Shown piece by piece: positions 1 to 8,686 of a DNA stretch of 64,000 nt. The stretch comes from Promicromonospora iranensis (lineage in GTDB: Bacteria > Actinomycetota > Actinomycetes > Actinomycetales > Cellulomonadaceae). How positions within the stretch are numbered: position 1 is the first letter of the stretch; the number at the start of each line of letters is the position of its first letter. A program made the position numbers and the translations under genes. The notes beneath the pieces were generated by a model. The model had not been told where the DNA came from. It saw only the letters and a list, made by a program, of their open reading frames with translations, and ran no database searches. The stretch covers positions 248,001 through 312,000 of the forward strand of contig NZ_JAJQMN010000001.1 in NCBI RefSeq assembly GCF_028994775.1, written 5' to 3'.

Positions 1-294
1 AGCGGCTGGCAGCGGTTCCGCCGGCTCACCGTGCCGATGCTCGCGCCGACCACGTCGATCCTGCTGATCCTCAACGTCGTGTTCTCGCTGCAGGCCTTCG
101 ACGTCATCTACGTGATGACGGGCGGTGGCCCCGGGTTCTCGACCACGGTTCTCATCCAGTACGTGTTCCGGTCGGCGTTCGCCGACGCGCGCATGGGGTA
201 CGCCGCGGCGCTCGGCCTCCTGCTCGTGGTGATCCTGCTGGTGTTCACGCTGCTGCGGCAGCGCGCGACGAAGCGAGCGGAGGAGCTCCTGTGA
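1..294 (+). CDS. Carbohydrate ABC transporter permease, C-terminal part
   Basis: The reading frame is open from base 1, so the gene starts before the window; about 97 residues remain. It carries the motif TGGGPGFSTTVL followed by a last membrane segment (GLLLVVILLVFTLL) and a short basic tail, the usual end of MalF-type sugar permeases. Its stop overlaps the GTG of the next permease (GTGA), so the two are translationally coupled and probably form the inner-membrane heterodimer of one sugar importer. Binding protein and most of this permease lie outside the window, so the substrate is unknown. Confidence 0.9.
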   Translation, partial: SGWQRFRRLTVPMLAPTTSILLILNVVFSLQAFDVIYVMTGGGPGFSTTVLIQYVFRSAFADARMGYAAALGLLLVVILLVFTLLRQRATKRAEELL

Positions 295-1157
295 CCACGA
301 CCACCGCACAGCCCGCCCAGCCCCTGCGAGAACGCCGCTCCCGACGACGGCGGTGGCTGCTCACCGCCGTCCTGACAGCCGTGGCGATGCTCGTCGTGTT
401 CCCGCTGTACTGGATGGTGGTGTCCGCGCTCACGCCCGGCGGGCAGTCGCAGAGCAGCGAGTTCTACCTCTGGCCCGCCGCCCCGACGACGGAGAACTTC
501 TCCGAGGTGTTCGCGCAGCAGCCCGTGTGGCGGTGGCTCGGCAACTCGTTCTTCGTCGCGTCCGTCGGCACCGCGCTGTCGGTCTGCGTGTCCCTCGGCG
601 CCGGGTACGCCCTGGCCAAGTTCCGGTTCCGCGGCCGCGGCCTGCTCTACGCGGCGTTCCTCGTGACGATCATGATCCCGATCCAGGTCACGCTCGTCCC
701 CGCGTTCCTCGTGACGGCGCGCCTCGGGCTGGTCGACTCACCGTGGGCGGTGATCCTGCCGACGCTGTTCGACGTCGTGGGCATCTTCATCGCCCGCCAG
801 TTCCTGCTCGGCGTGCCCGACGCGCTCATCGAGGCGGCACGGCTCGACGGCGCCGGCGAGCTCCGGACGTTCTTCCGCGTGGTGCTCCCGACATGCTGGC
901 CGCTGGTCGGCGTGCTCGTCATCCTGGGGTTCATGAACCGCTGGAACGACTTCCTCTGGCCGCTCGTCGTGCTGCAGGGCAACGAGAGCCTCACGGTGCC
1001 GGTCGGGCTCTCGACGCTGACGAACAGCCCGGCGTTCACCTCGCCGTGGGGCGCGGTGATGGCGGTGGCCACCGTCGCCGTCGTGCCGCTGCTCGTGGTG
1101 TTCCTGGTGTTCCAGCGGACGTTCGTCCAGGGGATCGCGAGCACGGGCATCAAGTAG
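291..1157 (+). CDS. Carbohydrate ABC transporter permease (MalG type)
   Basis: 288 residues with six predicted membrane segments. The EAA loop that docks on the ATPase is seen as EAARLDGAGELRTFFRVVLP, and the C-terminal segment ends with the common IKxxGIK-like tail (GIASTGIK). Length and layout match CUT1-family second permeases. The GTG start overlaps the preceding stop. No ATPase gene follows, as is usual for CUT1 systems that share a multi-sugar ATPase such as MsiK (family knowledge). The substrate cannot be told from this end of the operon. Confidence 0.92.
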   Translation: MTTTTAQPAQPLRERRSRRRRWLLTAVLTAVAMLVVFPLYWMVVSALTPGGQSQSSEFYLWPAAPTTENFSEVFAQQPVWRWLGNSFFVASVGTALSVCVSLGAGYALAKFRFRGRGLLYAAFLVTIMIPIQVTLVPAFLVTARLGLVDSPWAVILPTLFDVVGIFIARQFLLGVPDALIEAARLDGAGELRTFFRVVLPTCWPLVGVLVILGFMNRWNDFLWPLVVLQGNESLTVPVGLSTLTNSPAFTSPWGAVMAVATVAVVPLLVVFLVFQRTFVQGIASTGIK

Positions 1158-1230
1158 CCCGACGTGGGGGGTGCTGTCCAGCGCTCGGTTTCCGGCCCCT
1201 GCGCCCGAGCGCCGCTCCTAGACTGCCTTC

Positions 1231-1863
1231 GTGACCCCGCGCCGGCAGCAGATCCTGAGCACGGCCGCCGACCTGTTCGCCGCCCGTGGGTTCCACGGCG
1301 TCTCCATGGGAGACATCGGCGCCGCCGTCGGCGTCTCCGGTCCCGCCCTGTACAAGCACTTCGCGGGCAAGGAGGACATCCTCGGGCAGTGCCTGCTGCA
1401 CGCCTCTGACCAGCTCCTCGCGGGGGCGCGGGAGCTGCTGTCCGACGGCGGTGCGGGCTCCGTCGTCGGGCAACCGGACGGCCCAGGCGCCGGCGGCGGC
1501 GCGCCTGACACAGCGCCCGACGCCGCACTTGAGGCTGCGCTGGAGGCGTTGATCGCCCGGCACGCCGACTTCGCGCTCGACAACCCGGCCCTGATCGTCG
1601 TGCAGGAGCGCGAGTGGGGCGCGCTCGGGGCCGACGCGCAGGCGCAGGTCCGCAAGCGTCAGCTCGCCTATGTCGACGTGTGGTGCGACGCGCTGCGGCC
1701 GCTGCGCCCCGACCTCACGGCGGCGCAGGCACGGGCGGCGGCGCAGGCGGCGTTCGGTCTGCTGAACTCGACGCCGCACAGCGCGCGGATCGGCCGCGGA
1801 GCGATGCGGTCCCTGCTGACCCGGATGGCGCGCGCGGCCCTGCTCTCCGACCCGCTCCCCTGA
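1231..1863 (+). CDS. TetR/AcrR family transcriptional regulator
   Basis: 210 residues, GTG start. The N-terminal helix-turn-helix is clear (ILSTAADLFAARGFHGVSM, then AVGVSGPALYKHFAGKEDIL). The C-terminal ligand domain contains a glycine/proline-rich insert around residues 70-95. It lies 73 bases after the permease genes on the same strand, but the gap and its own start suggest a separate unit. Target unknown; by position it might control the convergent acyl-CoA dehydrogenase or the enoyl-CoA hydratase (speculative). Confidence 0.88.
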   Translation: MTPRRQQILSTAADLFAARGFHGVSMGDIGAAVGVSGPALYKHFAGKEDILGQCLLHASDQLLAGARELLSDGGAGSVVGQPDGPGAGGGAPDTAPDAALEAALEALIARHADFALDNPALIVVQEREWGALGADAQAQVRKRQLAYVDVWCDALRPLRPDLTAAQARAAAQAAFGLLNSTPHSARIGRGAMRSLLTRMARAALLSDPLP

Positions 1864-1866
1864 CCC

Positions 1867-1931
1867 GCTGCTCGGACTCGCTGCTCGGACTCGCTGCTCG
1901 GACTCGCTGCTCAGACTCGCTGCTCTGGCTC
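1867..1931 (+). repeat. 13-bp tandem repeat after the TetR gene
   Basis: Four copies of GCTGCTCGGACTC stand head to tail from 1867 to 1918 (the fourth with one change), followed by a partial fifth. They start three bases after the TetR stop codon. Probably replication slippage in non-coding DNA; no function visible. Confidence 0.85.
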
Positions 1932-1962
1932 CCTCCCCGACGCGCTCCCCCGAGCTGTCAGG

Positions 1963-2017
1963 CCTGTCGGGCCTGTCAGACCCTCGGGTCACCCCAGTGA
2001 CCCGAGAGCCCGACAGG
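1963..2017. terminator. Nested hairpin between convergent genes (bidirectional terminator)
   Basis: An outer stem CCTGTCGGGC (1963-1972) pairs with GCCCGACAGG (2008-2017), and an inner perfect 10-bp stem CTCGGGTCAC / GTGACCCGAG (1983-1992 / 1997-2006) closes on a four-base loop. It lies exactly between the TetR stop and the acyl-CoA dehydrogenase stop, so it can serve both strands. No U-run, as is common in actinobacteria. Confidence 0.75.
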
Positions 2018-3214
2018 TCACTCGACCGGGAGGCCCAGACCTCTCGCGATGAGCATTCGCTGGAGCTCGGAGGTGCCTTCCCCGATCTCCAGCACCTTGG
2101 CGTCGCGGTAGAAGCGGGCGATGGGCCCGTCCTCCATGACGCCGTAGCCGCCGAACACCTGCGCGGCGATGCGCGTGGCGGTGACGGCGGACTCCGTGGC
2201 GTAGAGCTTCGCGACCGACGACGCCCTGCGGAACTCGTCGAGCGGCGCGCCCCCGTCCTTCAGCGCGGCGGCCCGGTAGGTGAGCGCCCGGCTGGCCTGG
2301 AGCATCACCTCGAGGTCCGCGACCTGGAAGGCGACGCCCTGCTTGCGGCCGATCGGTCCGCCGAACGTGGGGCGCACACCGGCGTGCTCCACGGCCAGGT
2401 CGAGCATCGCCTGGATGCAGCCGGTGGCGAGCGCCGCGACCGCGACCCGACCGGTGTTGAGGCAGATCATGAGCTGCTTGAACCCGTTGCCGCGCCGGCC
2501 AAGCAGGTTCGCCTCGGGAACGCGGACGTCCTCGAACCGCAGCGCGTGGGTGTCGACGGCGCGCCAGCTCATCTTGTCGTGCAAGGGCTCGACGATGAAC
2601 CCCGGGGTGTCGGTGGGGACGATGATGGCGCTGAGCTCGGGCCGGCCGTCGGGCAGGGTGCCGGTGCGCGCCGCGACGGTGCAGACGCTGGTGATCGGCG
2701 TCCCGGAGTTGGTGATGAACTGCTTGGCACCGTTGATGACCCACTGGCCGTCGACGAGCTCGGCGGTGGTCGACATGGCGTTGGCGTCGCTGCCCGCGCC
2801 CGGCTCGGTAAGACCGAACGCGCCGAGGGTGCGGCCGGCGACGAGGTCGGGCAGCCAGTTGTTCTTCTGCTCGTCGGTTCCGTAGGCCAACAAACTGCCG
2901 ACCCCGAGGCCGACGCCGGCCCCGAGCGTGATGCCTACGGACTGGTCAACACGGCCGATCTCCTCGACGGCGATGCTGAGCCCGGTGAGCCCGAGGCCGG
3001 ACCCTCCGTATTCCTCCGGGGCAGTCAGGCCGAACAGGCCCAGCTCCCCCATCTGGTGCACCAGCTCGACGGGCAGGCGGCTTTCCCTGTCCCATCGGCC
3101 GATGTGGGGCGCGATCTCGCGGTCGGCGAAGTCCCGTACCGCGTCCCGGAGCTTCGTGTGCTCCGGGTTCTCTGGTGGATGCATGTTGCGCATGTCACTG
3201 AGGTTAACCACCAT
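2018..3214 (-). CDS. Acyl-CoA dehydrogenase
   Basis: 398 residues from the ATG at 3214; ATGs at 3193 and 3184 are in frame and equally possible. Flavoenzyme that introduces the alpha-beta double bond into acyl-CoA. Signature 1 is visible as GAFGLTEPGAGSDA, and the C-terminal signature QVFGGYGVMEDGPIARFYRD leads into EIGEGTSELQR, where the Glu of EGT is the catalytic base of the short/medium-chain and isovaleryl branch. It is divergent from an enoyl-CoA hydratase, giving two consecutive steps of acyl-CoA or branched-chain amino-acid breakdown. The open frame continues far upstream but loses coding character there. Confidence 0.93.
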   Translation of the reverse strand: MVVNLSDMRNMHPPENPEHTKLRDAVRDFADREIAPHIGRWDRESRLPVELVHQMGELGLFGLTAPEEYGGSGLGLTGLSIAVEEIGRVDQSVGITLGAGVGLGVGSLLAYGTDEQKNNWLPDLVAGRTLGAFGLTEPGAGSDANAMSTTAELVDGQWVINGAKQFITNSGTPITSVCTVAARTGTLPDGRPELSAIIVPTDTPGFIVEPLHDKMSWRAVDTHALRFEDVRVPEANLLGRRGNGFKQLMICLNTGRVAVAALATGCIQAMLDLAVEHAGVRPTFGGPIGRKQGVAFQVADLEVMLQASRALTYRAAALKDGGAPLDEFRRASSVAKLYATESAVTATRIAAQVFGGYGVMEDGPIARFYRDAKVLEIGEGTSELQRMLIARGLGLPVE

Positions 3215-3304
3215 TAACCCCGACGCGCTAGATGCGCGCTGGACCGCGCTGGATGATTGACCGCGATGGTTCAGCGCGCGAGGCCCTGCCAGGAGGACAT
3301 ACCG

Positions 3305-4120
3305 ATGCCCAGCCAGAACCAGGTCGTGTACGAGGTGGTCGAGCTCGACAGGCCCGACGTGCCCGGAGGGCCGGAGGGGCCCGGCAAGTCGACCGCGTCG
3401 TCTGTGCCGTCTGTGCCGTACGCGCGGATCACGCTCGACGCGCCCGAGCGACGCAACGCCCTCTCCGCGGCCTTGCTCGACCAGCTCCTGGCCGCGCTGG
3501 ACCGCGCTGCGACCGACGACGTCCACGCCGTGGTGCTGGGGGCGAGCGGTACCGCGTTCTGCTCGGGGGCGGACCTCACCGAGGCGCTGCGCGACGGCAT
3601 GGCCGACTCCGCACGCCGGCTCGCCGCGGTGCTGCGCGCGATCCTCGCACTGCCCAAGCCCGTCGTGGCACGGGTGCACGGGCCGGTACGAGCGGGCGGG
3701 ATCGGCCTCGTGGCGGCGTGCGACATCGCGATCAGCGCCGACCACATCACCTACGCCTTCACGGAGGCCCGCCTCGCGCTCGCGCCCGCCGTCATCTCGC
3801 TCGCGGTGCTGCCGCGGATGACCCCGCGCGCGGCGTCGCGCACCTTCCTGACCGGGGCACCGTTCAGCGCCGGCGAGGCTGCCGCCTGGGGGCTGGTGAC
3901 GCAGGCAGTGCCGCCCGGTGATCTCGACCGGGCGGTCGATACCGCGCTCACCGAGCTCGCAGCGGGTGACCCTCAGGGTCTGAGGGCCACCAAGGAGCTG
4001 CTCAACGCCGACGTGCTCGCGCGGTTCGACACCCGCGTCGACGATGCGGTGACCGGTTCCGCCGAGCTGTTCGGCTCCGAGCGCGCACGGGCTGCGATGG
4101 AGCGGCTGCTGCGGCGCTGA
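3305..4120 (+). CDS. Enoyl-CoA hydratase/isomerase family protein
   Basis: 271 residues from the ATG at 3305, chosen because AGGAGG ends eight bases upstream; an in-frame start at 3257 lacks such a site. Crotonase fold: GTAFCSGADLTEAL (oxyanion hole, CoA pocket) and the second oxyanion region RVHGPVRAGGIGLVAACD. The usual catalytic Glu pair of true hydratases is not obvious: the second position falls in FTEARLALAP, where Glu is present, and the first lies in the VRAGG stretch, where it is not. Pairs with the divergent acyl-CoA dehydrogenase; exact reaction unproven. Confidence 0.9.
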   Translation: MPSQNQVVYEVVELDRPDVPGGPEGPGKSTASSVPSVPYARITLDAPERRNALSAALLDQLLAALDRAATDDVHAVVLGASGTAFCSGADLTEALRDGMADSARRLAAVLRAILALPKPVVARVHGPVRAGGIGLVAACDIAISADHITYAFTEARLALAPAVISLAVLPRMTPRAASRTFLTGAPFSAGEAAAWGLVTQAVPPGDLDRAVDTALTELAAGDPQGLRATKELLNADVLARFDTRVDDAVTGSAELFGSERARAAMERLLRR

Positions 4121-4258
4121 CCTGCTGACATCAGCGGCAGGAGGCCGCGATGTGACTGCGGCCACTCGAACTACCCTCCGTCGCGCCCGCCCGAACTGCC
4201 CGCCACGCCTCCGGCCCGTGCTCGATGCGCGCCCCGATGCGGCGGGAGCGCGCGAACG

Positions 4259-5086
4259 GTGTTGGATAGGTGGGTGGTCACCCGAGTCTCGTCCCGAAAC
4301 ACCCGCTTCCAGCAGCTGCAGACGCTGCTCACCAACCGCAACAAGCGGCACCGCGCCGCCGAGTTCGTGGTGCAGGGCGTGCGGCCCATCACCATGGCGG
4401 TCGAGCACGGCTGGGAGGTCCGCGCCCTCGTGTTCGACGCCGAGCGCCGGCTCTCGCAGTGGGCACGGGACCTGCTCGCGGCCCACCCGCACGTCGAGCA
4501 CGTCAAGATGTCGCCCGACCTGCTGGCGGAGCTGGCCGAGAAGGACGAGGCCGAGCTGCTGGCCGTGGTCGCGATGCGACCGGACGAGCTGGACCGCATC
4601 GAGGCGGGCCCGGACTTCCTCGGGGTGGTGTTCGACCGTCCCACCCAGCCGGGCAACATCGGCGCGGTCATCCGGTCCGCCGATGCGTTCGGCGCCGACG
4701 GCGTGATCACGACCGGGCACGCCGCGGACGCCTACGATCCCAAGGCCGTGCGCGCCACGACCGGCTCGTTCTTCGCGACACCCGTGGTGCGGGCGCCCTC
4801 GTCGGCAGAAGTCATGGCATGGGTCGAGGAGCGCCGTGCCGCCGGGCTCCCGCTCGTCGTCGTCGCGACGGACGAGCACGGCGACGCCGACGTCTCCGCG
4901 TACGACCTCACCCAGCCGGTCCTGCTCCTGGTCGGCAGCGAGACCGCCGGCCTGACCCGCGCGTGGCTCGACGCCGCGGACGTCACGCTGAGCATCCCGA
5001 TGACGGGTTCGGCGAGCTCGCTCAACGCGGCGAACGCGGCGACGGTCGTGCTCTACGAGGCCCGCCGCCAACGCCTGGCGAAGTAA
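4259..5086 (+). CDS. TrmH/SpoU family RNA 2'-O-methyltransferase
   Basis: 275 residues, GTG start (a GTG at 4274 is also possible). The three SpoU motifs are present in order: NIGAVIRSADAFGADGV (motif 1), LLLVGSETAGL (motif 2) and IPMTGSASSLNAANAATV (motif 3), which form the trefoil-knot SAM site. The N-terminal part (NRNKRHRAAEFVVQGVRPI) matches the substrate-binding domain of rRNA-type members. It methylates a ribose 2'-OH in rRNA or tRNA; the target nucleotide cannot be read from sequence. Stands alone between the hydratase and the convergent GNAT genes. Confidence 0.9.
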   Translation: MLDRWVVTRVSSRNTRFQQLQTLLTNRNKRHRAAEFVVQGVRPITMAVEHGWEVRALVFDAERRLSQWARDLLAAHPHVEHVKMSPDLLAELAEKDEAELLAVVAMRPDELDRIEAGPDFLGVVFDRPTQPGNIGAVIRSADAFGADGVITTGHAADAYDPKAVRATTGSFFATPVVRAPSSAEVMAWVEERRAAGLPLVVVATDEHGDADVSAYDLTQPVLLLVGSETAGLTRAWLDAADVTLSIPMTGSASSLNAANAATVVLYEARRQRLAK

Positions 5087-5098
5087 CCCCGTCGAGGG

Positions 5099-6214
5099 TC
5101 AGAGCTCGATCGAGAACATGCGGGAGCCCGACGTCTTGACGTAGCCAAGGCTCGCGTACAGGCCGTGGGCGCCGCTGGGGTTCGCGGTGTCGACGTCGAG
5201 CGCCGCTCGTTCCATGCCGTCGGCGGCGAACGCCCGCATGCCCGCGGCGAGCGCCGCCAGGGCGACCTTGCGGCCCCGGTACGCGCGGCGGGCGCCGAGG
5301 ATGTCCGTGTACCCGAACGAGTAGCCGCGCACCGCGAAGTCCTCGGTGTACCGGGCAGCGAGCTCGTAGCCCACCACGAGCGGCTCGCCGGCGCGGAGCG
5401 CGGCGGCGGTGTCCGGGTCGGTGTCGGGCGAGGCGAGGAGCGCGTCGACGTCGGGCGCCTCGTCGACGACCAGGAAGGACCACTCGGGTGCGAAGCCGGC
5501 GCGCTGTGCCCACTGCCCGCGGGTCTGCGGCTGGCTGCCCCAGTGGTCGCGGAACGCGTCGTTGTGCGCCAGGCGGGTGGCCTCGTCCAGGTCCTTGGAC
5601 CACGGGACGAGTCGCAGCGAGCCGGGCAGCTCGACGTCAGGCACGGGTGTGGCGTCCGGTCCGGTGAGCGGGCGTGCCAGGTCGGAGTAGTAGCGGCGCA
5701 CGCCGAAGCCGGCTCGCTCGTAGAGCCGGTGCTTGGAGGCGGGGGCGTTGTCCTCGGCGAACACCGCGATCCGCGCGGGCACGTCCTTGCCCGACGCCGC
5801 CAGCAGCTGCCGGGCGCGGCCCGTCTCCCAGGCCAGCAGCTCGCGGCCGATGCCCTCACCGCGGCGGTCGGGGTGCACGCCGCCCCAGCAGTAGGTGCGG
5901 ACCTCCGTGACGTCGCCCGGCGGGCGCTCGACCTGTGCCCAGGCGACGAGGGCGCCGTCGGCGTCGAACCCGAGCAGCGAGTCCGCCGCCATGTCGCGCC
6001 ACGCGCCCTCGAAGATCTCTTCGATCTCCTCGAGGGTCTCGACGTAGGGCTCGGCGTCGGCCCGGGCGATGAGGTTCCGCAGTGCGAGCCACGTGGGCGC
6101 GTCCTCGCGGGTGGCGGCGCGCCAGGTCAGGCCGCCGGCGGTGGGCAGGGTCAGGGTCGCCGGCGGCGCTGCGCGCTCGGCGACCGGGGCAAGGGTGCTG
6201 GTCTGCGTGGTCAT
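5099..6214 (-). CDS. Double-GNAT N-acetyltransferase, paralogue 2
   Basis: 371 residues, ATG at 6214, eight bases after the stop of a closely similar upstream gene. Two GNAT halves: acetyl-CoA loop VHPDRRGEGIGRELL near residue 120 and a second, RRAYRGRKVALAAL, near residue 305. The two-domain layout resembles mycothiol synthase (MshD) and Eis-like enzymes, but I see no specific match and the substrate is unknown. Clearly a tandem duplication with the upstream gene (shared DEATRLA/LEDATRLA, HNDAFRDHWGSQP, GYSFGYTDILGARRAYRGR-type segments). The two are probably co-transcribed. Confidence 0.88.
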   Translation of the reverse strand: MTTQTSTLAPVAERAAPPATLTLPTAGGLTWRAATREDAPTWLALRNLIARADAEPYVETLEEIEEIFEGAWRDMAADSLLGFDADGALVAWAQVERPPGDVTEVRTYCWGGVHPDRRGEGIGRELLAWETGRARQLLAASGKDVPARIAVFAEDNAPASKHRLYERAGFGVRRYYSDLARPLTGPDATPVPDVELPGSLRLVPWSKDLDEATRLAHNDAFRDHWGSQPQTRGQWAQRAGFAPEWSFLVVDEAPDVDALLASPDTDPDTAAALRAGEPLVVGYELAARYTEDFAVRGYSFGYTDILGARRAYRGRKVALAALAAGMRAFAADGMERAALDVDTANPSGAHGLYASLGYVKTSGSRMFSIEL

Positions 6215-6222
6215 GGTGGTCC

Positions 6223-7353
6223 TCAGACTTCGATCGTGTACAGGGTGGAACCGTCGCTCTTGGTGTAGCCCAACCGTGCGTACAGGCCGGGCGCCCCGGT
6301 CGGGTTGTCGGTGTCGACGTCGAGCTCGGCGCGCTGCATGCCGTCGGCGGCGTAGACGTTCATCGCGTGCGTGAGCAGGGCCGCGGCGATGCGGCGTCCG
6401 CGGTACGCGCGACGCACGCCGAGCAGGCCGGTGTAGCCCGCGGTGTACCCCTGGGACTCCCAGTCGTGCTCGTACCGCTCGCCGCGGTGCAGCCCGACGA
6501 CGTACGGCGTGCCCGGCGCCACCGTGGCGTCGCCCGGCTGCTCCTGCTCGGAGCCCTCGTAGCGGACCGACTCGTCGATCACGACGAAGGACCACTGCGG
6601 CGCGAACGAGCTGCGGTACGCGCGCCACGACTCGGGAGTACGCGGCTGGCTGCCCCAGTGGTCCCGGAAGGCGTCGTTGCGGGCGAGCCGGGTCGCGTCC
6701 TCCAGGGCGTCGGTCCACGGCACCAGCCGCAGCGGCGGCTCCAGCCCGATGGCGGGCACCGGCGCGCTCAGGTCGCGCAGCAGGTTGGCGAAGTACCGGA
6801 TCGGCTCGAACCCCGCGGCGCGCAGCAGGTCGTGGCGCTCGGCCGGGTCGGTGTCGCCGACGTGCGCGGCGATCCGGCCGGGCAGGCCGAGCAGTCGCGG
6901 GTCGCCACCCAGCTCCGCGAGCGCCTGCCGGGCGCGTCCGGTCGCCCACGTCAGCAGCTCGGTGCCGATCCCCTGGCCGCGGCGGTCAGGGTGCACACCG
7001 CCGGCCAGCGAGACGCGCAGGAGGTTCGCACCCTCGGTGGGGAACCGCTCGGCCCACGCGTAGGCCCGCATCGTGCCGTCCGCGTCAAGCCCGACGAGCG
7101 TGTCGGCGGCGGCGTCGAACACCGGGGCGTCGAAGCTTTCGGCGACCTCCGCCGACGAGGTGAACCAGTCGCGGCCGTCGGCCTGGTCGACCGCGCGCAT
7201 GAGCTCGGTCAGCGCGGGGACGTCCTCGCGGGTCCAGGGGCGCCAGAACAGGGCGCCGGCGGTCGGCACGGACAGGGTCCGGGGCGCCGCGGCGCGATCG
7301 GTGATCGAGTCGGGTTCGGGCACGGCGGACAGGCCGGACACAGGCGTGGACAT
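6223..7353 (-). CDS. Double-GNAT N-acetyltransferase, paralogue 1
   Basis: 376 residues, ATG at 7353. Same architecture as its downstream neighbour: N-terminal GNAT with VHPDRRGQGIGTELL, C-terminal GNAT with VRRAYRGRRIAAAL, and the shared NDAFRDHWGSQPRT block and C-terminal YARLGYTKSDGSTLYTIEV. The pair are diverged paralogues rather than a recent copy. It is first in a two-gene unit; the hairpin cluster at 7421-7520 separates it from the deaminase gene upstream. Confidence 0.88.
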   Translation of the reverse strand: MSTPVSGLSAVPEPDSITDRAAAPRTLSVPTAGALFWRPWTREDVPALTELMRAVDQADGRDWFTSSAEVAESFDAPVFDAAADTLVGLDADGTMRAYAWAERFPTEGANLLRVSLAGGVHPDRRGQGIGTELLTWATGRARQALAELGGDPRLLGLPGRIAAHVGDTDPAERHDLLRAAGFEPIRYFANLLRDLSAPVPAIGLEPPLRLVPWTDALEDATRLARNDAFRDHWGSQPRTPESWRAYRSSFAPQWSFVVIDESVRYEGSEQEQPGDATVAPGTPYVVGLHRGERYEHDWESQGYTAGYTGLLGVRRAYRGRRIAAALLTHAMNVYAADGMQRAELDVDTDNPTGAPGLYARLGYTKSDGSTLYTIEV

Positions 7354-7420
7354 ACGGCCACGCTAGGCGACCGCGCCGCAGGGGGCACGGGATTTTGCGG
7401 GTGCTCGGAGGGGCGCGCGT

Positions 7421-7520
7421 GTGGTCGGCAAGAAAGTCACGTGGTCGGCAGAAGGTCAGGTGGTCGGCAGCCCGGGCTGCCGACCACCTGACGTCCTGCC
7501 GACCACTCGCGGCCGACCAC
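7421..7520. terminator. Palindrome cluster, perfect 38-bp hairpin flanked by repeats
   Basis: Positions 7455-7492 are a perfect palindrome (GTCAGGTGGTCGGCAGCCC and its complement). GTGGTCGGCA occurs three times in the forward sense (7421, 7441, 7460) and its complement TGCCGACCAC at 7478 and 7497, with a variant at 7511, so several alternative hairpins can form. It follows the stop of the deaminase gene and is the likely terminator of that long operon, also insulating the GNAT pair. Confidence 0.8.
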
Positions 7521-7540
7521 TCGCGGCCAGCCGCTCGCGT

Positions 7541-8686
7541 CTACGCGGGCCCGGGCCGGACCGCGTCCAGCTCCGCGACGAACCGGTCCCGCAGTGCCGC
7601 CTTCTCGGCGGGCGGCAGCCAGGACGCCTCGACGCCGGCCAGTGCCATCGCGCGCAGCCGGTCGTACGGCACGGCGAGGTCGTCGGCGAGGATCCGGTAC
7701 TCGGCGCCCAGCGACGTCGGGAACATGCCGGGGTCGTCCGAGGCAGGGATCACGTTGAGCCCGGCGTCCAGCATCGCCGCGATGGACGCGCGCCGCCACG
7801 GCCGCCAGGAGCGCCGCGACGTCGTGGAGATGACGGTGAACGGCACCTGTTCGTCGCGCACCCGCGCCACCACGTCGTCGTCCTGCAGGACGAAGTAGCC
7901 GTGGTCGATGCGGTCGCAGCCGAGCACGTCGAGGCAGGTCACGGTGTTGACCGCCACGGGAGCGTGCTCGGAGGAGTGCGCCGTCCGGCCGAGGCCCGCC
8001 TCCCCCGCGAGCCGGTAGGCCGCCTCGAACCGCTCGGGCGGTCCCGCCGTCTCGAGGTTGTCCAGACCGATCCCGGCGACGTACTCGTGCGGGTGGTCGA
8101 CGACGGTGCGCACCCGGTCCAGCGCGTCCTGCGCCGAGCCGCTGCGGTCGATGCCGGCGATGAGCCGGCCGGTCATGCCGAAGTCGCGTTCAGCCATCCG
8201 GATGCCCTCGGCGTACGCCTCGACCGAGCCGAGATACCCGAGGGATGCCAGGTGCTCCGGCACCGCGTCGAAGAACAGCTCGAGGTGCCGCGTCGCGCTG
8301 GTGCGGTGCGCCGCCTCGAACGCCTCGTAGGTGATGCGGGTCAGGTCGTCGGCGTCGCGCAGCACCTGGGACACCCAGCCGGAGACCTGGAACAGCGAGT
8401 AGGAGACCTCCGGCTCGTCGGCGCTGCGCCCCTGCGGCACGGGGATGCGTGTGTCGCGGTAGAGGTCCGGGTCCGGCGGCAGGGAGTTGACGTCGGCGTA
8501 GATCCGCTCGGGCTCCGCCGGCAGGGCGAGCCCCTCGCGGCGGGCCAGCTCGGCGAACGTGCTCGCCCGGACGGAGCCGATGAGGTGGCAGTGCAGGTCG
8601 ACCTTGGGCATGCGGTCGACGAGGTCGGACAGGCCTGTGGGGTCGGTCGCGTCGGTGGGGTCGGTCGCGTCGGTGGTGGTGCTCAT
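7541..8686 (-). CDS. Adenosine deaminase family hydrolase, atypical
   Basis: 381 residues. ATG at 8686 overlaps the binding-protein stop (TGATG), so it is the last gene of the ABC operon. Metal and catalytic residues of the family are present: HCH near residue 34, TAHSSEH (His and catalytic Glu), RIDHGY and the Asp pair in ASDDPGMF. Two features depart from true adenosine deaminases: the HLDG motif, whose Asp contacts the ribose 5'-OH, reads HLIGS, and the usual CPxSN segment is replaced by ISTTSRRSWRPWRR. It probably deaminates an amino-heterocycle other than adenosine, imported by the coupled transporter (inference). Confidence 0.82.
   Translation of the reverse strand: MSTTTDATDPTDATDPTGLSDLVDRMPKVDLHCHLIGSVRASTFAELARREGLALPAEPERIYADVNSLPPDPDLYRDTRIPVPQGRSADEPEVSYSLFQVSGWVSQVLRDADDLTRITYEAFEAAHRTSATRHLELFFDAVPEHLASLGYLGSVEAYAEGIRMAERDFGMTGRLIAGIDRSGSAQDALDRVRTVVDHPHEYVAGIGLDNLETAGPPERFEAAYRLAGEAGLGRTAHSSEHAPVAVNTVTCLDVLGCDRIDHGYFVLQDDDVVARVRDEQVPFTVISTTSRRSWRPWRRASIAAMLDAGLNVIPASDDPGMFPTSLGAEYRILADDLAVPYDRLRAMALAGVEASWLPPAEKAALRDRFVAELDAVRPGPA

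Noticed and set aside
7421-7520. CRISPR array (regularly repeated 10-base words)
   Set aside because: Repeats are short, in both orientations and without unique spacers of constant size.
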